Below are positions 39,601 to 50,758 of a stretch of DNA of 64,000 nucleotides, piece by piece. Below the pieces are notes generated by a model. That model was not told the origin of the DNA, searched no databases, and was given only the letters and a program-made list of their open reading frames with translations. Every line of letters starts with the position of its first letter. Within the stretch, counting starts at the first letter, position 1. Both the position numbers and the translations under genes were made by a program. This DNA comes from Tanytarsus gracilentus (Eukaryota > Arthropoda > Insecta > Diptera > Chironomidae), in assembly GCA_038502055.1 (NCBI GenBank), contig JAXRKN010000040.1, positions 6,284,001 through 6,348,000 on the forward strand, given 5' to 3'.

Positions 39601-42600
39601 ATAGAAAAGTGAAAATCTCATCTCTATCCGAATGCCGAAAAAATGAACATGAACGACAATTTTCTTGTTGGATGACTTTGTAGAATTTACATGACTTTAC
39701 ATAACTGTTCGCATAAAGTGACAGAAACCACTTTATGTTCATACCAAAGAATCATGCTGAGAACTTTCATGCGGCAACAAGTCAAGTGTTAATAATGACA
39801 TCAATTAGAGGATAAATAAATTTCTCAGCATGAAACTAAGAGTTCTTTTTATAGGATGCGATTTTAATCTTTTAATTGCTATAAACTAGTTCATTTTTAA
39901 TGAAGATCTTCTTTCCGTCTTCACTCATCATCATCTCCTTATCAACATCAGCAACAGAGTCCAATATCCACCAACATAAGATGAAGATATTTTAATTTAC
40001 TCGACATCAAGTGCTTAGAATACCAATAACAGAGTCATTCAAGGACCATTTGAAGCAAGCGAGAGGCAAACATCCGAACCGAAATTCTTTTTCTTCTTCT
40101 CCATCATTGCGCCACTGAGATTACGATTTATTTATCTTTTTTTTCTCTCTCTGTGGAACGTCAATCTGACAAACGATTTCTGTTTTTCCTCGTCATATCA
40201 AAACAATTTAAATTGTATAAATGCTACATGATTTTCCTTCTTCATGGTTGTTCTTTGTTGAGCAAAAAAAAATATTTTTCTTCAACCTCCGTTTTCGCTA
40301 TTGAATTTCTATGGTAAGCAATATTTATGCTTAAAAAGCAGAAAATCAAACGAATGAACTTTCTTAAATTCATTTTGATCGTGATTAAGTGGAGATTTGA
40401 TGAAAATAGACTTGAGATAAGAAGTGTCCTGATATTAAAGGTGTCTTGCTGTGATAAAAATTAATATTTTAACATTTAATTTTATTGTGCTTTAATGTTT
40501 AAACTTTAGTGATTAATGCACTTTTTCCTTTCCTCCCACTCACTTTTCCTTTGTCCACAAATTTTGAGTAATGAAAAATGTCAGAGTTAAAAGAAAGTCT
40601 TACATGCACCTGGAGGGCAGTGAGGTAGACATGAAAAATTAAATATTTACCCTGTAAGCACCGCATAACGTTTCAAAAAGAAAAATCTCAAACAAAAAAG
40701 TAATAACTTAAAAAAAAGAGGAAAAAGAAAAAAATTAATTTGTCAGTTAAGATCACAACTTGTAACGAGGCGCCGGTATTTTCCTGCCTTGAAATTATTT
40801 TATGAGAATATGGTTGTGGAGCACAATGTGCGTTTTAAGCACCTTTTTGGAGAATGAAAATTAAAGCGAGAGAAAATCTCAATTTGTAAGGGAAATAAAT
40901 TACCACGGAAAGAGGGGAAAACTTTTTGCCTTCATCAAATTCACCATCAATTGCATCCCTCCCCAACAATATCTTTCTCACTCAACCATCGTTCCATTGC
41001 ATGAAAAAAAACAAAAACTTTTGCTTGTTATATAATGAATTAACATTGTGCGATGCTATGAACGAGGAGAGTATAGTTTTTGAGCTCACAAAATTATGCA
41101 AGGTTGATGCCAATGGATAAACATAAATTTTCATTACTTTATAATTCTCTCACAGCGGTGATTAAAATAAAGTTTTTCTTCTCCAATAAAAAGCTTAGAA
41201 AATCAATTTATGCTTTCAAAAAAAAGTTTCCATCCCTGGGATCTCTCACTTACGTTCATCAATTATAATTGCTGACTCACTCATTTGCTCTTTCTCCCGC
41301 ACACTAAAAGTTAAAGACCAGAGTAGTTTATTTGTTGTTCAAACTAAATGACTTTAATAAACTTTTTTATTCTTTCTTTCGCTTTTCCCCTCCGCCTCGG
41401 CCGGCTCCTTTCGTCGGCTTTTATGCCCGTCGTGCCATGGCGCCTGCTTATCCTGTTGGTGTTCTGGGTGGTTTTGGGATCCCGTTGTCTGGCCCCCGGT
41501 GGGTTTTGAAACTTTTTTAATTAAGTAAAAAGTTAACGCTCGCACTCGCTCGGCGTTAAAGAGGGATGAGGAAATTTTTCATAAGCGATGGAAATTAATG
41601 AAGTGTCGAGAGAAAGAAGAAAGAAAACTAAAATAAACATTCTATCACACAAAGTAAAGTCGCTCGCATTGCGACATTAAACATTACTCTTAAGTCTTTA
41701 CTTTCTCGCCATACCTGCTGCTACTGTCTGGAGCATCTTCGTTGCATACACACATAAATTTTAAAACGAAAAAGATGAATGACTCATTAGGTAAAATTGC
41801 TCGAATAAAATTTTAATTAACAAAAAAAAAACGCGAGCGAGAAACATAAAACTTTTTCACTAACAGGAAAATCTTCAGCTTCTTTCCCGTGTCAGTGCAC
41901 AAAGGGAGCGAAATAAATTTTGAGCATAAACAAAAAACATACAAAGGGCATAACACAAAGTGAACCTTTAAAGAATGTAAACTGAAATTTTAATAACGCG
42001 TTATAACGAAAAAATTTTGAATTGACACAAAAAATTATTTTCTTTTGATTTTAAATTAAATAAAAACCCATCAATCAATAAGAAAAATTTCAACATCGAA
42101 AATCCATCATGAAATGTTGGTGCTCTTCCCTCGAGAGGGACTTTTTAGGCTATCACACATTTTCCGAACATTAATTTTTCGAGAGAAGAAGAAGAAAACT
42201 TTTTCCATCAAGATTGTTAGGCGCACATGAATGATGATGACAATTTTCACGATGTTCGAGGGAGTGAGAAGATCTTTTATACATCATAATGTCATTGTTT
42301 TATATTTTGTTTGTTCTCGAGTCATATCATCGTCATTCAATTGCTACATTCCCTCTCACTCAACGTACAACGAGAAGTGAAATTGAGGAGGAGGTGAAAA
42401 TTTTGTTTTATTCCTAAGTGACATTTATATATTTTAGCATGAACATGGAGATATGAATATATTCAGAAAGTACAACAGTTCATGGCATCATGAGAGGAAT
42501 ATACCCAAAAAAGAGAACTTTTGCTATCATGGTCGAATCTTCCGCACCACTCTACAAGGGAAACTCGAAAAATGTATTCCATATGAGAGCGGAGAGACAT

Positions 42601-45600
42601 GATATCTCGAGGTTTGGAACAACCTGCAACACAGTTTGATGTTTCCTGCCAAAAATACATACACACACTATCTTCATGTACAGCAAGCCAATTTGTGATG
42701 GAGTTGAAAAAATAGAACTTTAAAACAGGTGGAAAAGTGAATATGAATATGAGCAGTGCCGCAGTTCTATTTTTTATTAAAATTTCTCGTTGATGTCAGT
42801 CAAGACAACTTTTAGAGTGTTCTCTGTAAAGCCAAAAAATTAAAGGGTTTCTCAAAAGAATTTTCAACAACACTTGAAAAATTTTCATCAGAGCTGGAAA
42901 AATATTTTCATTCGTCTCCTATTTTAGCATGAAGTAAGTACTAAAGTGAACCACAAGAACAATCCTATTAGCCATAAGTAGCTTCCTGATCTGATTTTAA
43001 GAGGTTAATTAATATTATAAAGTCAACATCCAATCTTCACACAGATACACATTTAAATCTACGTCTCTCGTCCCTCGCCATGTTTTATGAATTTTTAATG
43101 AGCGCAATAAAACTTTATAGTGCTGTCGTCTGCCGCCCATCGCCCTCAAACAAATCGATTCGTTGACATAAAAAATTAATATTTTCCCTATTTTGTATTT
43201 TCTTCCATTTACATTAATGCAAATCGCAAAATTGCCTTATAAGTAGCTCTATCGGGAGCTTTCCAGCTCTTTGATGCAAATTAAGAATTTTATTACAACT
43301 TGTGCATGGCAAAATTTGTAATTTAAAATTCAATTTTCTTCTCCTTTGTCTCATTGAAATGCATTTATGCTTTTGAAAAAGGATTGGACATTTTATTGTG
43401 AATTTGCAAATTAATTAATTAATTGAATTTCCTATTCATATTATTTTATTTTTGTATTACAGTGAAATATGGATGTGATGAGCACTAACTTGTTTCATTC
43501 CACTTAATACTGCAGAACATCATTTCGATTTATAAGGAAAAATCTCTAAATGGAAAATGCATTTCTAAATTTGTCACTCTAAAGTGGGAGAGAGAGTTCA
43601 CTCGAGAGGATCAAGATGATATTGTCAATGCGAAAATAGGAGGAGAAGAAAAAACAAAATAATTTTTATATTGGTTTCTCCTCAAGTCAACCATAAGTAT
43701 AGAGAGATCTCTATTCCATTCTAACATGACTGTAGATGGCAAAACGCCAATAAAGCTTGCATATAAAATGCGACAATATTTTATTGCACTCTCTGTGAGA
43801 AAACGATGACTTCTTGATATTACACATGAACATTGCACATTTTGCTATTTTTACAACTTAACAAAATAAAAATTGCGGGAAGAAGAAGAAAAGTTTTTTA
43901 GCTCTCATTCGATGATGGAAAAAATCCTACTTAGCGATAATTCTTCTTGGGAGTGCAAGGGCAATAAGAAGTGCCTTCCTTTTATTCCCAAAGATAAATT
44001 CTCTCCCCATTTTATGCCTTCTCAAAGAAAAGTCAAGTCGTAAGAGATCGAATCGTTAAGATTTGGTGAAAATCAATCCATTCGAAATAAAGATTGAGGT
44101 TAAAGCTTCACAGCACAGAAAATTAAATTACATATCTCTTTAGGATGCGAGATAGAAAGTAATGTGAGACATTTATTCTAAGAAAGATGTGTGATGATGA
44201 TGGAGTAATAGTATATGTGCCAATATCAAATAACTCATTAAATTCCCCCAGTGAAAATGTAATCTCTCATCGAAATGAAAATAAATATATTCGTATAGGG
44301 AATGGAGAGAGTGTGCACAGATATTTTCTTCTTTTTCCTCATCGATTTTTCGCTTATTAAGTCACTTTTCTTTTACTGTTCCAAAGGGTCAATTAAATTA
44401 TGAAAATAGCTGCTTCAATTGCGTTAGAAAATTTAAAATTTGATTTAATACTTTTATGTTCAATTTAAAGTCATAAAATTGCAATTTGTGTCAAAATATT
44501 TGTTAAAAACTCATAATAAACTTGAGAAAATAACTTTGCCAAAAAAAACGAGATATGAGACAAGATTTAATATTTATTTTTTTTCTTACTACCCAAAATA
44601 TCCATTCAAGTGAGTGAAGAAAAAATCAGCGGAAATTAACATCTGTTTTTATGCGCGAAAACTTTTTTTCTCGTTTACATAATGATTTTTTCATGAAAAT
44701 CTTGCTTGTAGAACACGATGCAGATATTATTCAGAACAGAAATGTATTTAAATGGCAATAAAAAAGAGCGGAACTTTTTTTCTTCTCACACTCAATTCCA
44801 CATTTCATCTCTCTCGTCTAATTAAGTTCTTCTTCTTATTCGCTTCATTGCTCGCTATACTTTTTACCATGATTGAATTCAATATTATGTTTCATTTTAT
44901 TACTGCCAATGAGTGTGATCTGATTTATAATTAACAAGCTCTCTTTCTCTCAATTTCCATTCAACCTACAACGTTTTCAATCACCACACACTCGTGCTCG
45001 CTCTCATATTGTACTTTAATATTAAATTAACTATTTCTCTCTCTCTCTATCTATTCCACATATTGTTTTTATATTTTATTGCATGAGCTCACGAAGGAGC
45101 AGAAAATAAACTTCTAAAACAGTTTAAAGAGTGTGTTGGTTCATGCTTTAAGTCAATCAATTTCCTTCCATTAAAAGTTTTTCTTTCGATTGTTGAAAAA
45201 GTATCCTTAAAGATTTAAAATTAAAACTACCTTTTTTAAACAACAAGAACAACCCTATTTTAGAAAACAAATTGATCTTCTCTAATGTATTGAGAGTGTC
45301 GCATGATATGACTTTAGATGTGTGTATCATCATCATTTAATTCAGGTGACGCTAAATTTAGAACTGGGTCGAAAAAGCAACAATTTAAAGGAAAAACACA
45401 ATATAAAAATTGACTACATCAAATTAAGTTGCCAAGATTAGAAAATTCTCTTTTTCCACCTCGAATAGAATTTTTTCATCATCTTATTGCCTTATGTTGT
45501 GCAGGTTTCTTCTCTCAATATTTTTTGGATGAAAAAACATGTTCTTATTCAAATAAGAGAGAACGACCCCATGTATATATACACAAGGATATTTCATAAC

Positions 45601-48600
45601 ACAAAACATTCCATCTTGTACCACCTTTTGCTTATTTGTCGCCCTTCTTCATAAGCTGAAGAGAGAAAAAGGATTTTCGGTTGAGGCATTCAAATTTAGC
45701 ACCTTTTTCAATAAAGAAGACTATCGAGATTTCACAAAATCTAATTTTTTCCTCTCCTTCCTTTTAACCCTTCACTTTTCTCTTTTTTTCAGCATGCCTT
45801 CGAAAAAAAAAACAAATTGTTCAATGATCAAGATTTTTCGCGCATAATTTTTATGTTTTTTTTGCGTGTCATATGACAGCAGCTAGACGACGCGCTTTTT
45901 TATGCACACGTATTAAAGTGATGGAATGAGAGAGAGAAGAATGAAAAAGCGACGAGAGAATATTCAGATAAATTTGTTGAATATGTGAATGGAATTCTAT
46001 GTCATGGAAGACTAGCGAAAAAATGACAAGTGATTATGGACATGAGTTATGATGGTAATTTACGAAGATTCTCTTGTGAATTCAACTGCAAATGAAAGTT
46101 GATAACTCTCGAGCTAAAATCAGTAACATTTATTTTCCCAAAAAAAAATCTTTTCATAATTAATTGTCTTCACCTAATAAAATATTTCATAATTTTTTAT
46201 TTTTTCGATGACATTGTGCATAAATCAGACCCGCAGTATTAGCACATAATAAATTTGTAAGCGTGTTGTGAACAAGCCCCTCTTTCGCATACACAAATAA
46301 ATTTATGAAAAATGGCTCAATAAAAAAAACGAGAGAGAGAAAGAAAAAGAAGAAGGAAAATATTTTTAGGAGATGTGTGTGTGGTGTATGAAGGCACATT
46401 TTTCTCCATGAGACATATTGTCATCTTTATAAAAGAAGCATATTATATTTACCAAGCTTATCAATTTGAACTTGGCTAAATATGCGAGAAGCTCATGAGC
46501 GCGGAAGCAGAAAAGATGAATTCACACTGTGTGCTAATGAGAATGTTAAATTTTAATTAAAATTTAATTTTCATCGTCATCTCATATAAAGAATGTGTTG
46601 CCTTGTAGCAATTAGTAACATCATGCCGAGTGAAAATGTCGCTTTTGTCTCTTTTACATATATTTTTCTTCTAAATATAAAAAGTTCGTCAAAAAAAAAT
46701 GAAAATTTTCATGTTGAGATTTCTATTGTGTGTTTTATTGTCGGTATTTTTTAACGACTACTACTGTGAAATGATATCACAGGAATTGAATTTATTTGAA
46801 GAGAAAGAAAATAAAAGTTTTCTTCCGTCTACAAGAGCTCGAGGGTTTCTTTGTGGTTTTCACACCACATCGCAGAACATACATTAAAAGTGACAATTGG
46901 AAAGAGAGAACCTACGACGATGTGATTTAAGAGATTACAAAAGAGAAAACAATGTTGTATATCGATAGCAATTTTACACAGAAGAGTTAGATTTCTTTTG
47001 AATCCTTTACACCATCAGCTTGACTGTTGATTCCTTGAAAGAATCTCAAATATCTCAACAAACAATACTCAGTTGTGAGGAAAAGTTCTCAGATTCGCTC
47101 AAGAATGAAATGGAAGAAAATATTTTTAGTTCGCACATTGTCAACAGCCGACAGCCATTGGAAATGACGAAAGAAAAGTTTTTGAAATAAATTTATTTAA
47201 TTAGCTCAAAAGAGTATACACACACATTTTAGCGATAGAGAAGTTTTCCCTCAATGCTTACGCATGACAAGAAGAAGAAAAATGAGGCATTATTCGTCAC
47301 CAAATAGACAGCTATTTATTTCTGTAAAATGTCGCTAGTGGATCATTTTCTGTGTATTGGGATTTAAGTGAAAGAGAAAAGTGATATGGGAATTTTTCTA
47401 AATTAAGAAAACAAAAAAATGACGAGATTTCAAGGGTTTCAAACACGTGCTGAAAAAGTTACGTAGATAAATTCTGCTAAAATTTTACACTTAACATATT
47501 TCGTATTAATGAATGTCAAAAATCATAAAGCCAAAATTATTTTGGTTTATGTTTTCATTTCAACTCTTGTGACATCTGTAAGCCTCGGAATGTCACAACC
47601 AAAGGATCGATATTCAATAGACAGACATAATTTGTCTTTGAGCAATTCATCTTAACCACTTATGTTATTTTTTTTGTTTTGAATTTTCGGAATGACATTA
47701 TAATACAAAGTTGACACGTTAAACAGGTCAAGAACATAAAAATAAATATTGACATGTTGAGAGCGAGAAGATAGTTGAGGAAGAATTTTCTATTGGCGTG
47801 AAAAATGAGATAAAAATTATGTGATACATGTACAGTCAATTTATGTGAGTTGATACAAAGAAGTGGATAAAATGACAGTCATCAAAGCCTATAAAAATCC
47901 AATTACCACGCATCAGTAGAGAAAAGAAAGTGACAGTTTTATTACACGATTTATTTTAATTAATGACTAAATTTGAAATTTTGGCAAGGGATGGAAAGTT
48001 TTTGATTTAATAAATCAACGCGAATAATTCAAACATGCAATTTTTTACACTATTTGTTAGTTTGTTGCATATCTTTTTTATTACAGCTCATAATGCTCAC
48101 TCGAGACGAGCAATTACACATAAAATTATTTCAACTAATTTTCTTCTTCTTTTTTAATTCTGTTTTTGCGTTTATTTTTGCTCGACATGGACTTGTAAAT
48201 GCGCGATTATTTATTATTGTCAGAGTGACATTTTAAAAGCATTAAATACATTGTTGTCACTACCGATGCTGCTCGCACTTCATAAAACCCGATCTATAAT
48301 TAATTAAATTATATTTTATTATTGCGTTTGTCGCAGCTAAGTGAGTCAGTTATGAAAAATCAAGTAATGTCAAATTGTTGGCATTAATAAATTGTAAAAT
48401 GAAAAAAAATTAAAATAAATTTTAAAAGACAAATCTTTTTATTGGGTAACCACAAATTATTTGAAAAAAAACAAGGAGTGTTTAGCCTGAGTGTAATAAA
48501 AAATAATTTTACTCGTTTCAGTAGCGTGAAAGATAATTTTATAAAAATTTAATTTTGTTTCTAAGTCAAACTTTTTAAATAAAATTATATTTCATTTTAA

Positions 48601-50388
48601 ATATTTAGCACACTTAAAAAAAATGAAAATAAAATTATTCTCGCTATTCATTTCATAAAAAAAAAGATTAAATAATCTCACTTGTGAGTAATTTGGAAAA
48701 CACGCATGAAATACAGATGAATCCACATAGTGGCGATTATGGCATTCATATGTCAACTCACAACGTTAATTTTGTCAAATTTCATGCCATTGATCTGCCA
48801 ATTTGCTACTTTTATTTACAGCTACGAGAGTTTGAATGAAAAATTTCTTTCAGTTCTGAGAATTGGACAAAATTGTATTCAAAGAATTTCAGGTTAAAAA
48901 TATTTAAAATTCTCCGACAAAAATAACTTTAAAAGCACAACATTTCCAGCACTCATGTGCGTGAGAAGTTACAGTAAAATTTTATGTTTTCCGGCTTTAA
49001 TATCTCATTTTTTACATCCCGTCACCGCGACGTGTTGCAATTTGACAAAAAATCGAGAGCTTAATTACGGAAAATTAATTATATTTTGCACTTTTTATCT
49101 CTCCCAATACAAAAATTAATGAGTGAAATTCATCTCATAAAGTTGTAAGCGAGAAAGGAAATGCAACATTATTGGATTTCCAGCGCAGAAGCCATTAAAC
49201 GGCTAGATAAATTTTTTTAATGAACAATAAACATCGACAAAGTGCTACAAGAGGCAAAATGTAGTATTTTCTTGATAACAGTCAAAAGGGGGTGAGAAAG
49301 GCATGCTTTATTGGCTTTGAATCGCCCATTTGACACACAAACAATAACAGAATAACACAAAGTAGATGGATTGTGTGTCCGGAGATAAAAATTGCATCGA
49401 TGATGATGACAGCAAATCGACGTTGATGCTTTCGGAGGGTAAACATTTCATTCAATCAGAACTTCAAGGGATGGTAGTTTTTAAATGTTTTTAAATTTTC
49501 ATTAAACAAAGCTCTACGAGAAAATTTTAAGATAAAATCTTTTAGCCCTCGTTCAATTCGAAAAAATAAAAGTCGATGTGAATGACAACAAGAGCATGAG
49601 CCAAAATTGGACAAAGATCCAATGTTGAGGAAGTTGATAAAAGTCTAAATGTGAGTCACATTCTATAGATAGCACAGAGACAAAAATGTTTGCATTGGAA
49701 AATAATTTTAATTAATCTCTAAGCACGTTGTTGTTGTTACAAACTCACACTCATCACATCCCTATACACATAGTTTTATGTATGCTTTTACGCCCCTTCT
49801 CTCACTCGAAAGAGAGCTAGTTTTATCTTTGGTGTTGCATGTCTATTCCGAGCATTTTATAAAACAAGAGCGAATGAAAAAGCTTCACGGTGATGGTGAT
49901 GCTGATGGAAAACAATGCACAGCATGAAGGTAGAACTTTAATGAACAGACAATCGTGGAATAAAACTGTCAGAAAGAATTTTACAGAAATTGATTTTTAT
50001 GCGAAAAGAAAATTGCAAAAAATATTTTTAACGATTTTTTGATTGACTAGTTAAACAACACTTAAATCGGTAATTTTTTTATAATTTTATCACCCTTAAA
50101 CTTTTTTCGACTTTTGATCACACCAAAATGTGCGATCTAAAATCATTCTTTATATGCATTTCGAGATTCAATTTAGCATAGCGTGGAACGTTCCACTCGA
50201 TTTCTACATGAATGATCGTAAAACGTTGATATGAAATGTACAGTAAAAAAAATAGATATGAGATTTTCTGACGCGATAAATTTAAAAAATAAACAAGATA
50301 TATGTCAACTTACCTTTCCCTGCATAATCAGCCTGATAGTCAATGTCACTGAAGGATCGTCGGAAAACTTCAAATTATTTGACTCCAT
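21180..50388 (-). CDS. mub: Mub / poly(rC)-binding protein, three KH domains
   Basis: RNA-binding protein of the PCBP/hnRNP-E family. It binds C-rich RNA and acts in splicing and mRNA stability in nucleus and cytoplasm. Coding exons in transcript order are 50388-50314, 39473-39417, 35683-35567, 35345-35249, 34154-33991, 30310-30191, (29135-29010), 25309-25216, 25034-24764 and 21606-21180. Total 1422 nt (473 aa), or 1548 nt (515 aa) with the exon in brackets; every junction keeps frame. KH1 is about 14-80 with GKKG at 32-35, KH2 about 99-168 with GKGG at 116-119, and KH3 about 308-372 with GKGG at 321-324 (515-aa numbering). The linker has PPKGATIPYRPKPQVNGPVI and the tail is Ala/Thr/Pro-rich, ending ERSKFNPY. 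The match to Drosophila Mub extends through linkers and tail. It spans 29 kb, convergent with PIP5K. Confidence 0.96.
21607..24763 (-). other. mub last intron with a diverged repeat island
   Basis: AT-rich apart from 23.5-24.1 kb, which has more G+C and an imperfect ~99-bp-spaced repeat (listed separately). No exon seen; frames around 22137-22397 and 22995-23291 are low-complexity. Confidence 0.5.
23582..23719. repeat. Imperfect direct repeat, ~99-bp spacing
   Basis: Two copies share TTAGTGGC...ATGATGGCATT and TAAAAAT at 23582-23620 and 23681-23719. They lie in an intronic island of higher GC that continues to about 24.1 kb, with a (AAGTAAG)-type simple repeat near 23895-23932. It looks like a decayed mobile element, but I found no termini. 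Confidence 0.45.
24764..25034 (-). CDS. mub: mub exon, KH3
   Basis: The acceptor TTATTATCAG is followed by CC, giving Ala, then LAALAGSQLRTTANRTQTNT and QQHEMTVPNDLIGCIIGKGG, through EREGGNTDRTITISG to LINM. The donor GTGAGT follows AACATGAG. 271 nt. It holds the whole KH3 domain with the GKGG loop. If the donor is not used the frame reads NMR and stops at once (TGA), ending the protein right after KH3. Confidence 0.96.
25216..25309 (-). CDS. mub: mub exon, NPLAGLAALGLAG linker
   Basis: Encodes MTGLTKNPLAGLAALGLAGA then IPTNTGGLNQT, an Ala/Gly/Leu-rich linker between KH2 and KH3. The acceptor is TTCATTCCAG and the donor GTATCA. 94 nt, phase 0 to 1. KNPLAGLAALGLAG is a conserved Mub segment. 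Confidence 0.9.
26451..27599. mobile_element. hAT-like foldback element, 1133 bp, with 8-bp TSD
   Basis: The element is 26459-27591. GGGAATCG repeats exactly at 26451-26458 and 27592-27599, an 8-bp target-site duplication as in hAT transposons. The ends are inverted repeats of about 44 bp starting CAAGGGGTCCCCAACTCCCA. Inside come AT palindromes (CATATAAATTTATATG type), then tandem ~35-bp units (AGTGCTGGAAGTGAGATCCA...) that run in opposite directions on either side of a centre near 26886. A segment of about 160 bp at roughly 27231-27390 is present only on the right arm. No transposase; non-autonomous. Confidence 0.9.
26595..27220. repeat. Head-to-head minisatellite (~35-bp unit)
   Basis: The left array (about 26595-26850) has GCTGGAAGTGAGATCCAGTC-type units; the right array (about 26905-27220) has the reverse complement, GACTGGATCTCACTTCCAGC. 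They meet at a near-perfect inverted repeat (GTGGAACCAAACT / AGTTTGGTTCCAC) with a loop of about 20 nt. Units vary at AACGTAAG/AATCTAAT/AATATAAA. Confidence 0.88.
29010..29135 (-). CDS. mub: mub in-frame exon with GLHAGISGLTDPLLKG
   Basis: 126 nt, phase 0-0. The acceptor TACGCTAG is just above 29135 and the donor GTGAGT begins at 29009. It encodes TCTVFPLFSGLHAGISGLTD then PLLKGSHLQGAVPQHHFQLP and TD. It resembles the CPVFPL...GLHAGISGL...DPLLKG insert I recall in Drosophila Mub between the same flanking segments. Its higher GC against the surrounding intron supports coding. The acceptor lacks a good pyrimidine tract, so inclusion may be optional. A 101-codon frame on the opposite strand is its shadow. 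Confidence 0.85.
29136..30190 (-). other. mub intron
   Basis: AT-rich, with an AAT trinucleotide run at about 30058-30076. No other feature seen. Confidence 0.55.
30191..30310 (-). CDS. mub: mub exon, PPKGATIPYRPKP linker
   Basis: Encodes SPPKGATIPYRPKPQVNGPV then ILANGQAYTIQGNFAVPTEQ. The acceptor is CATTCCAG and the donor GTAAAA. 120 nt, phase 0-0. This linker directly after KH2 is highly conserved in PCBP proteins. Confidence 0.95.
30311..33990 (-). other. mub intron
   Basis: 3.7 kb of AT-rich sequence with no recognisable exon, RNA or transposon ends. Confidence 0.55.
33991..34154 (-). CDS. mub: mub exon, KH2 core
   Basis: The acceptor AAAAAAG is followed by GC, completing Gly, then KGGSKIKEIREVTGCSIQVA and SEMLPNSTERAVTLTG, ending in ICCVMLE before donor GTGAGT. 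164 nt. SEMLPNSTERAVT is diagnostic of the PCBP/Mub KH2 domain. The upstream tract includes TTTTTGTGT but is A-rich near the AG. Confidence 0.94.
34155..35248 (-). other. mub intron splitting KH2
   Basis: AT-rich; interrupts the KH2 GxxG loop between the first and second base of its first Gly codon. Nothing else seen. Confidence 0.6.
35249..35345 (-). CDS. mub: mub exon, linker and start of KH2
   Basis: Encodes WCSQFNDVSTSNGKTQIPLR then LIVPASQCGSLI, and splits the first Gly of the KH2 GxxG loop at donor GTAAAT. The acceptor CCGTTACAG ends just above 35345. 97 nt. Confidence 0.93.
35567..35683 (-). CDS. mub: mub exon, rest of KH1
   Basis: Encodes SGAKINISDGSCPERIVTVS then GTSSAIYKAFTLITKKFEE, the beta strands and last helix of KH1. 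The acceptor is TTTTCAG and the donor GTGAGT; 117 nt, phase 0-0. SGAKINISDGSCPERIVT is almost invariant in PCBP proteins. Confidence 0.95.
35684..39416 (-). other. mub intron within KH1
   Basis: 3.7 kb, AT-rich, with no recognised feature. Confidence 0.55.
39417..39473 (-). CDS. mub: mub 57-nt exon with KH1 GxxG loop
   Basis: Encodes EVGSIIGKKGEIVKRFREE (19 aa) between acceptor TTTGCAG and donor GTAAGT, phase 0-0. It carries the first helix, the GKKG nucleic-acid-binding loop and the second helix of KH1. It is separated from the ATG exon by a 10.8-kb intron. Confidence 0.95.
39474..50313 (-). other. First coding intron of mub, 10.8 kb
   Basis: Largest mub intron seen. It contains the 139-bp GC-rich insertion at 41370-41508 and a 14-bp palindrome at 50183-50196. 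The rest is AT-rich with CT/GA-rich tracts (for example near 45030) and no exon that I can support. Confidence 0.55.
41359..41519 (-). mobile_element. 139-bp GC-rich retroposon-like insertion with 11-bp TSD
   Basis: AAACTTTTTTA occurs at 41359-41369 and 41509-41519, bracketing 139 bp of sharply GC-richer DNA. Read on the - strand the insert ends in GGGGAAAAGCGAAAGAAAGAA (from base 2 on), an A-rich tail abutting one repeat, as in a 5'-truncated target-primed retroposon. The - frame is open through it (KPTGGQTTGSQNHPEHQQDK), hydrophilic and unidentified. The flanking repeat is AT-rich, so chance is possible, but the abrupt composition change supports insertion. Confidence 0.55.
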
Positions 50389-50758
50389 GATTGTATATTT
50401 GTTTGTTTGCTCTGTTTTGTAAACACTTTTAATTTAAATCTGTTATGATTTCACTTTACACAATTAACACCGAGTGTAATCTATTTTTTATGTGCACGCT
50501 TTTCAACAGTTGTTTGTGTATATAATAGTCCTTAATTATTTTTTCATTCACTTACTCTCAGCTCCCACTTAATGCTTAATTAGCCTTCTTAATTATTACA
50601 AAACAATTATTTAGCTTCTTTTTTCTCGTTTCTAAAGTAATCAGGATAGAAAAAATGTGGCAAGTCTTGTAACTCATGCACACATCAGACGCACGATCAA
50701 TTTTTTTAATTGTAGTGGTGGTTCGATGACTCTTTACTTGGGAGGGTTGTAATAGGAT
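50314..50758 (-). CDS. mub: mub exon with start codon and 5'UTR
   Basis: On the - strand, a very strong acceptor (long T/C tract, TTCTTTCAG) ends at 50759, so this exon starts at 50758 and carries 370 nt of 5'UTR. ATG is at 50388-50386. It codes MESNNLKFSDDPSVTLTIRL then IMQGK, the first strand of KH1, to the donor GTAAGT beginning at 50313. MESN followed by VTLTIRL is the usual PCBP start. The acceptor implies an upstream noncoding exon. Confidence 0.92.

Noticed and set aside
41354..41545. 63-codon - strand frame over the GC-rich insertion, read as a gene
   Set aside because: The frame starts and ends outside the insertion and matches nothing; better read as retroposed sequence.
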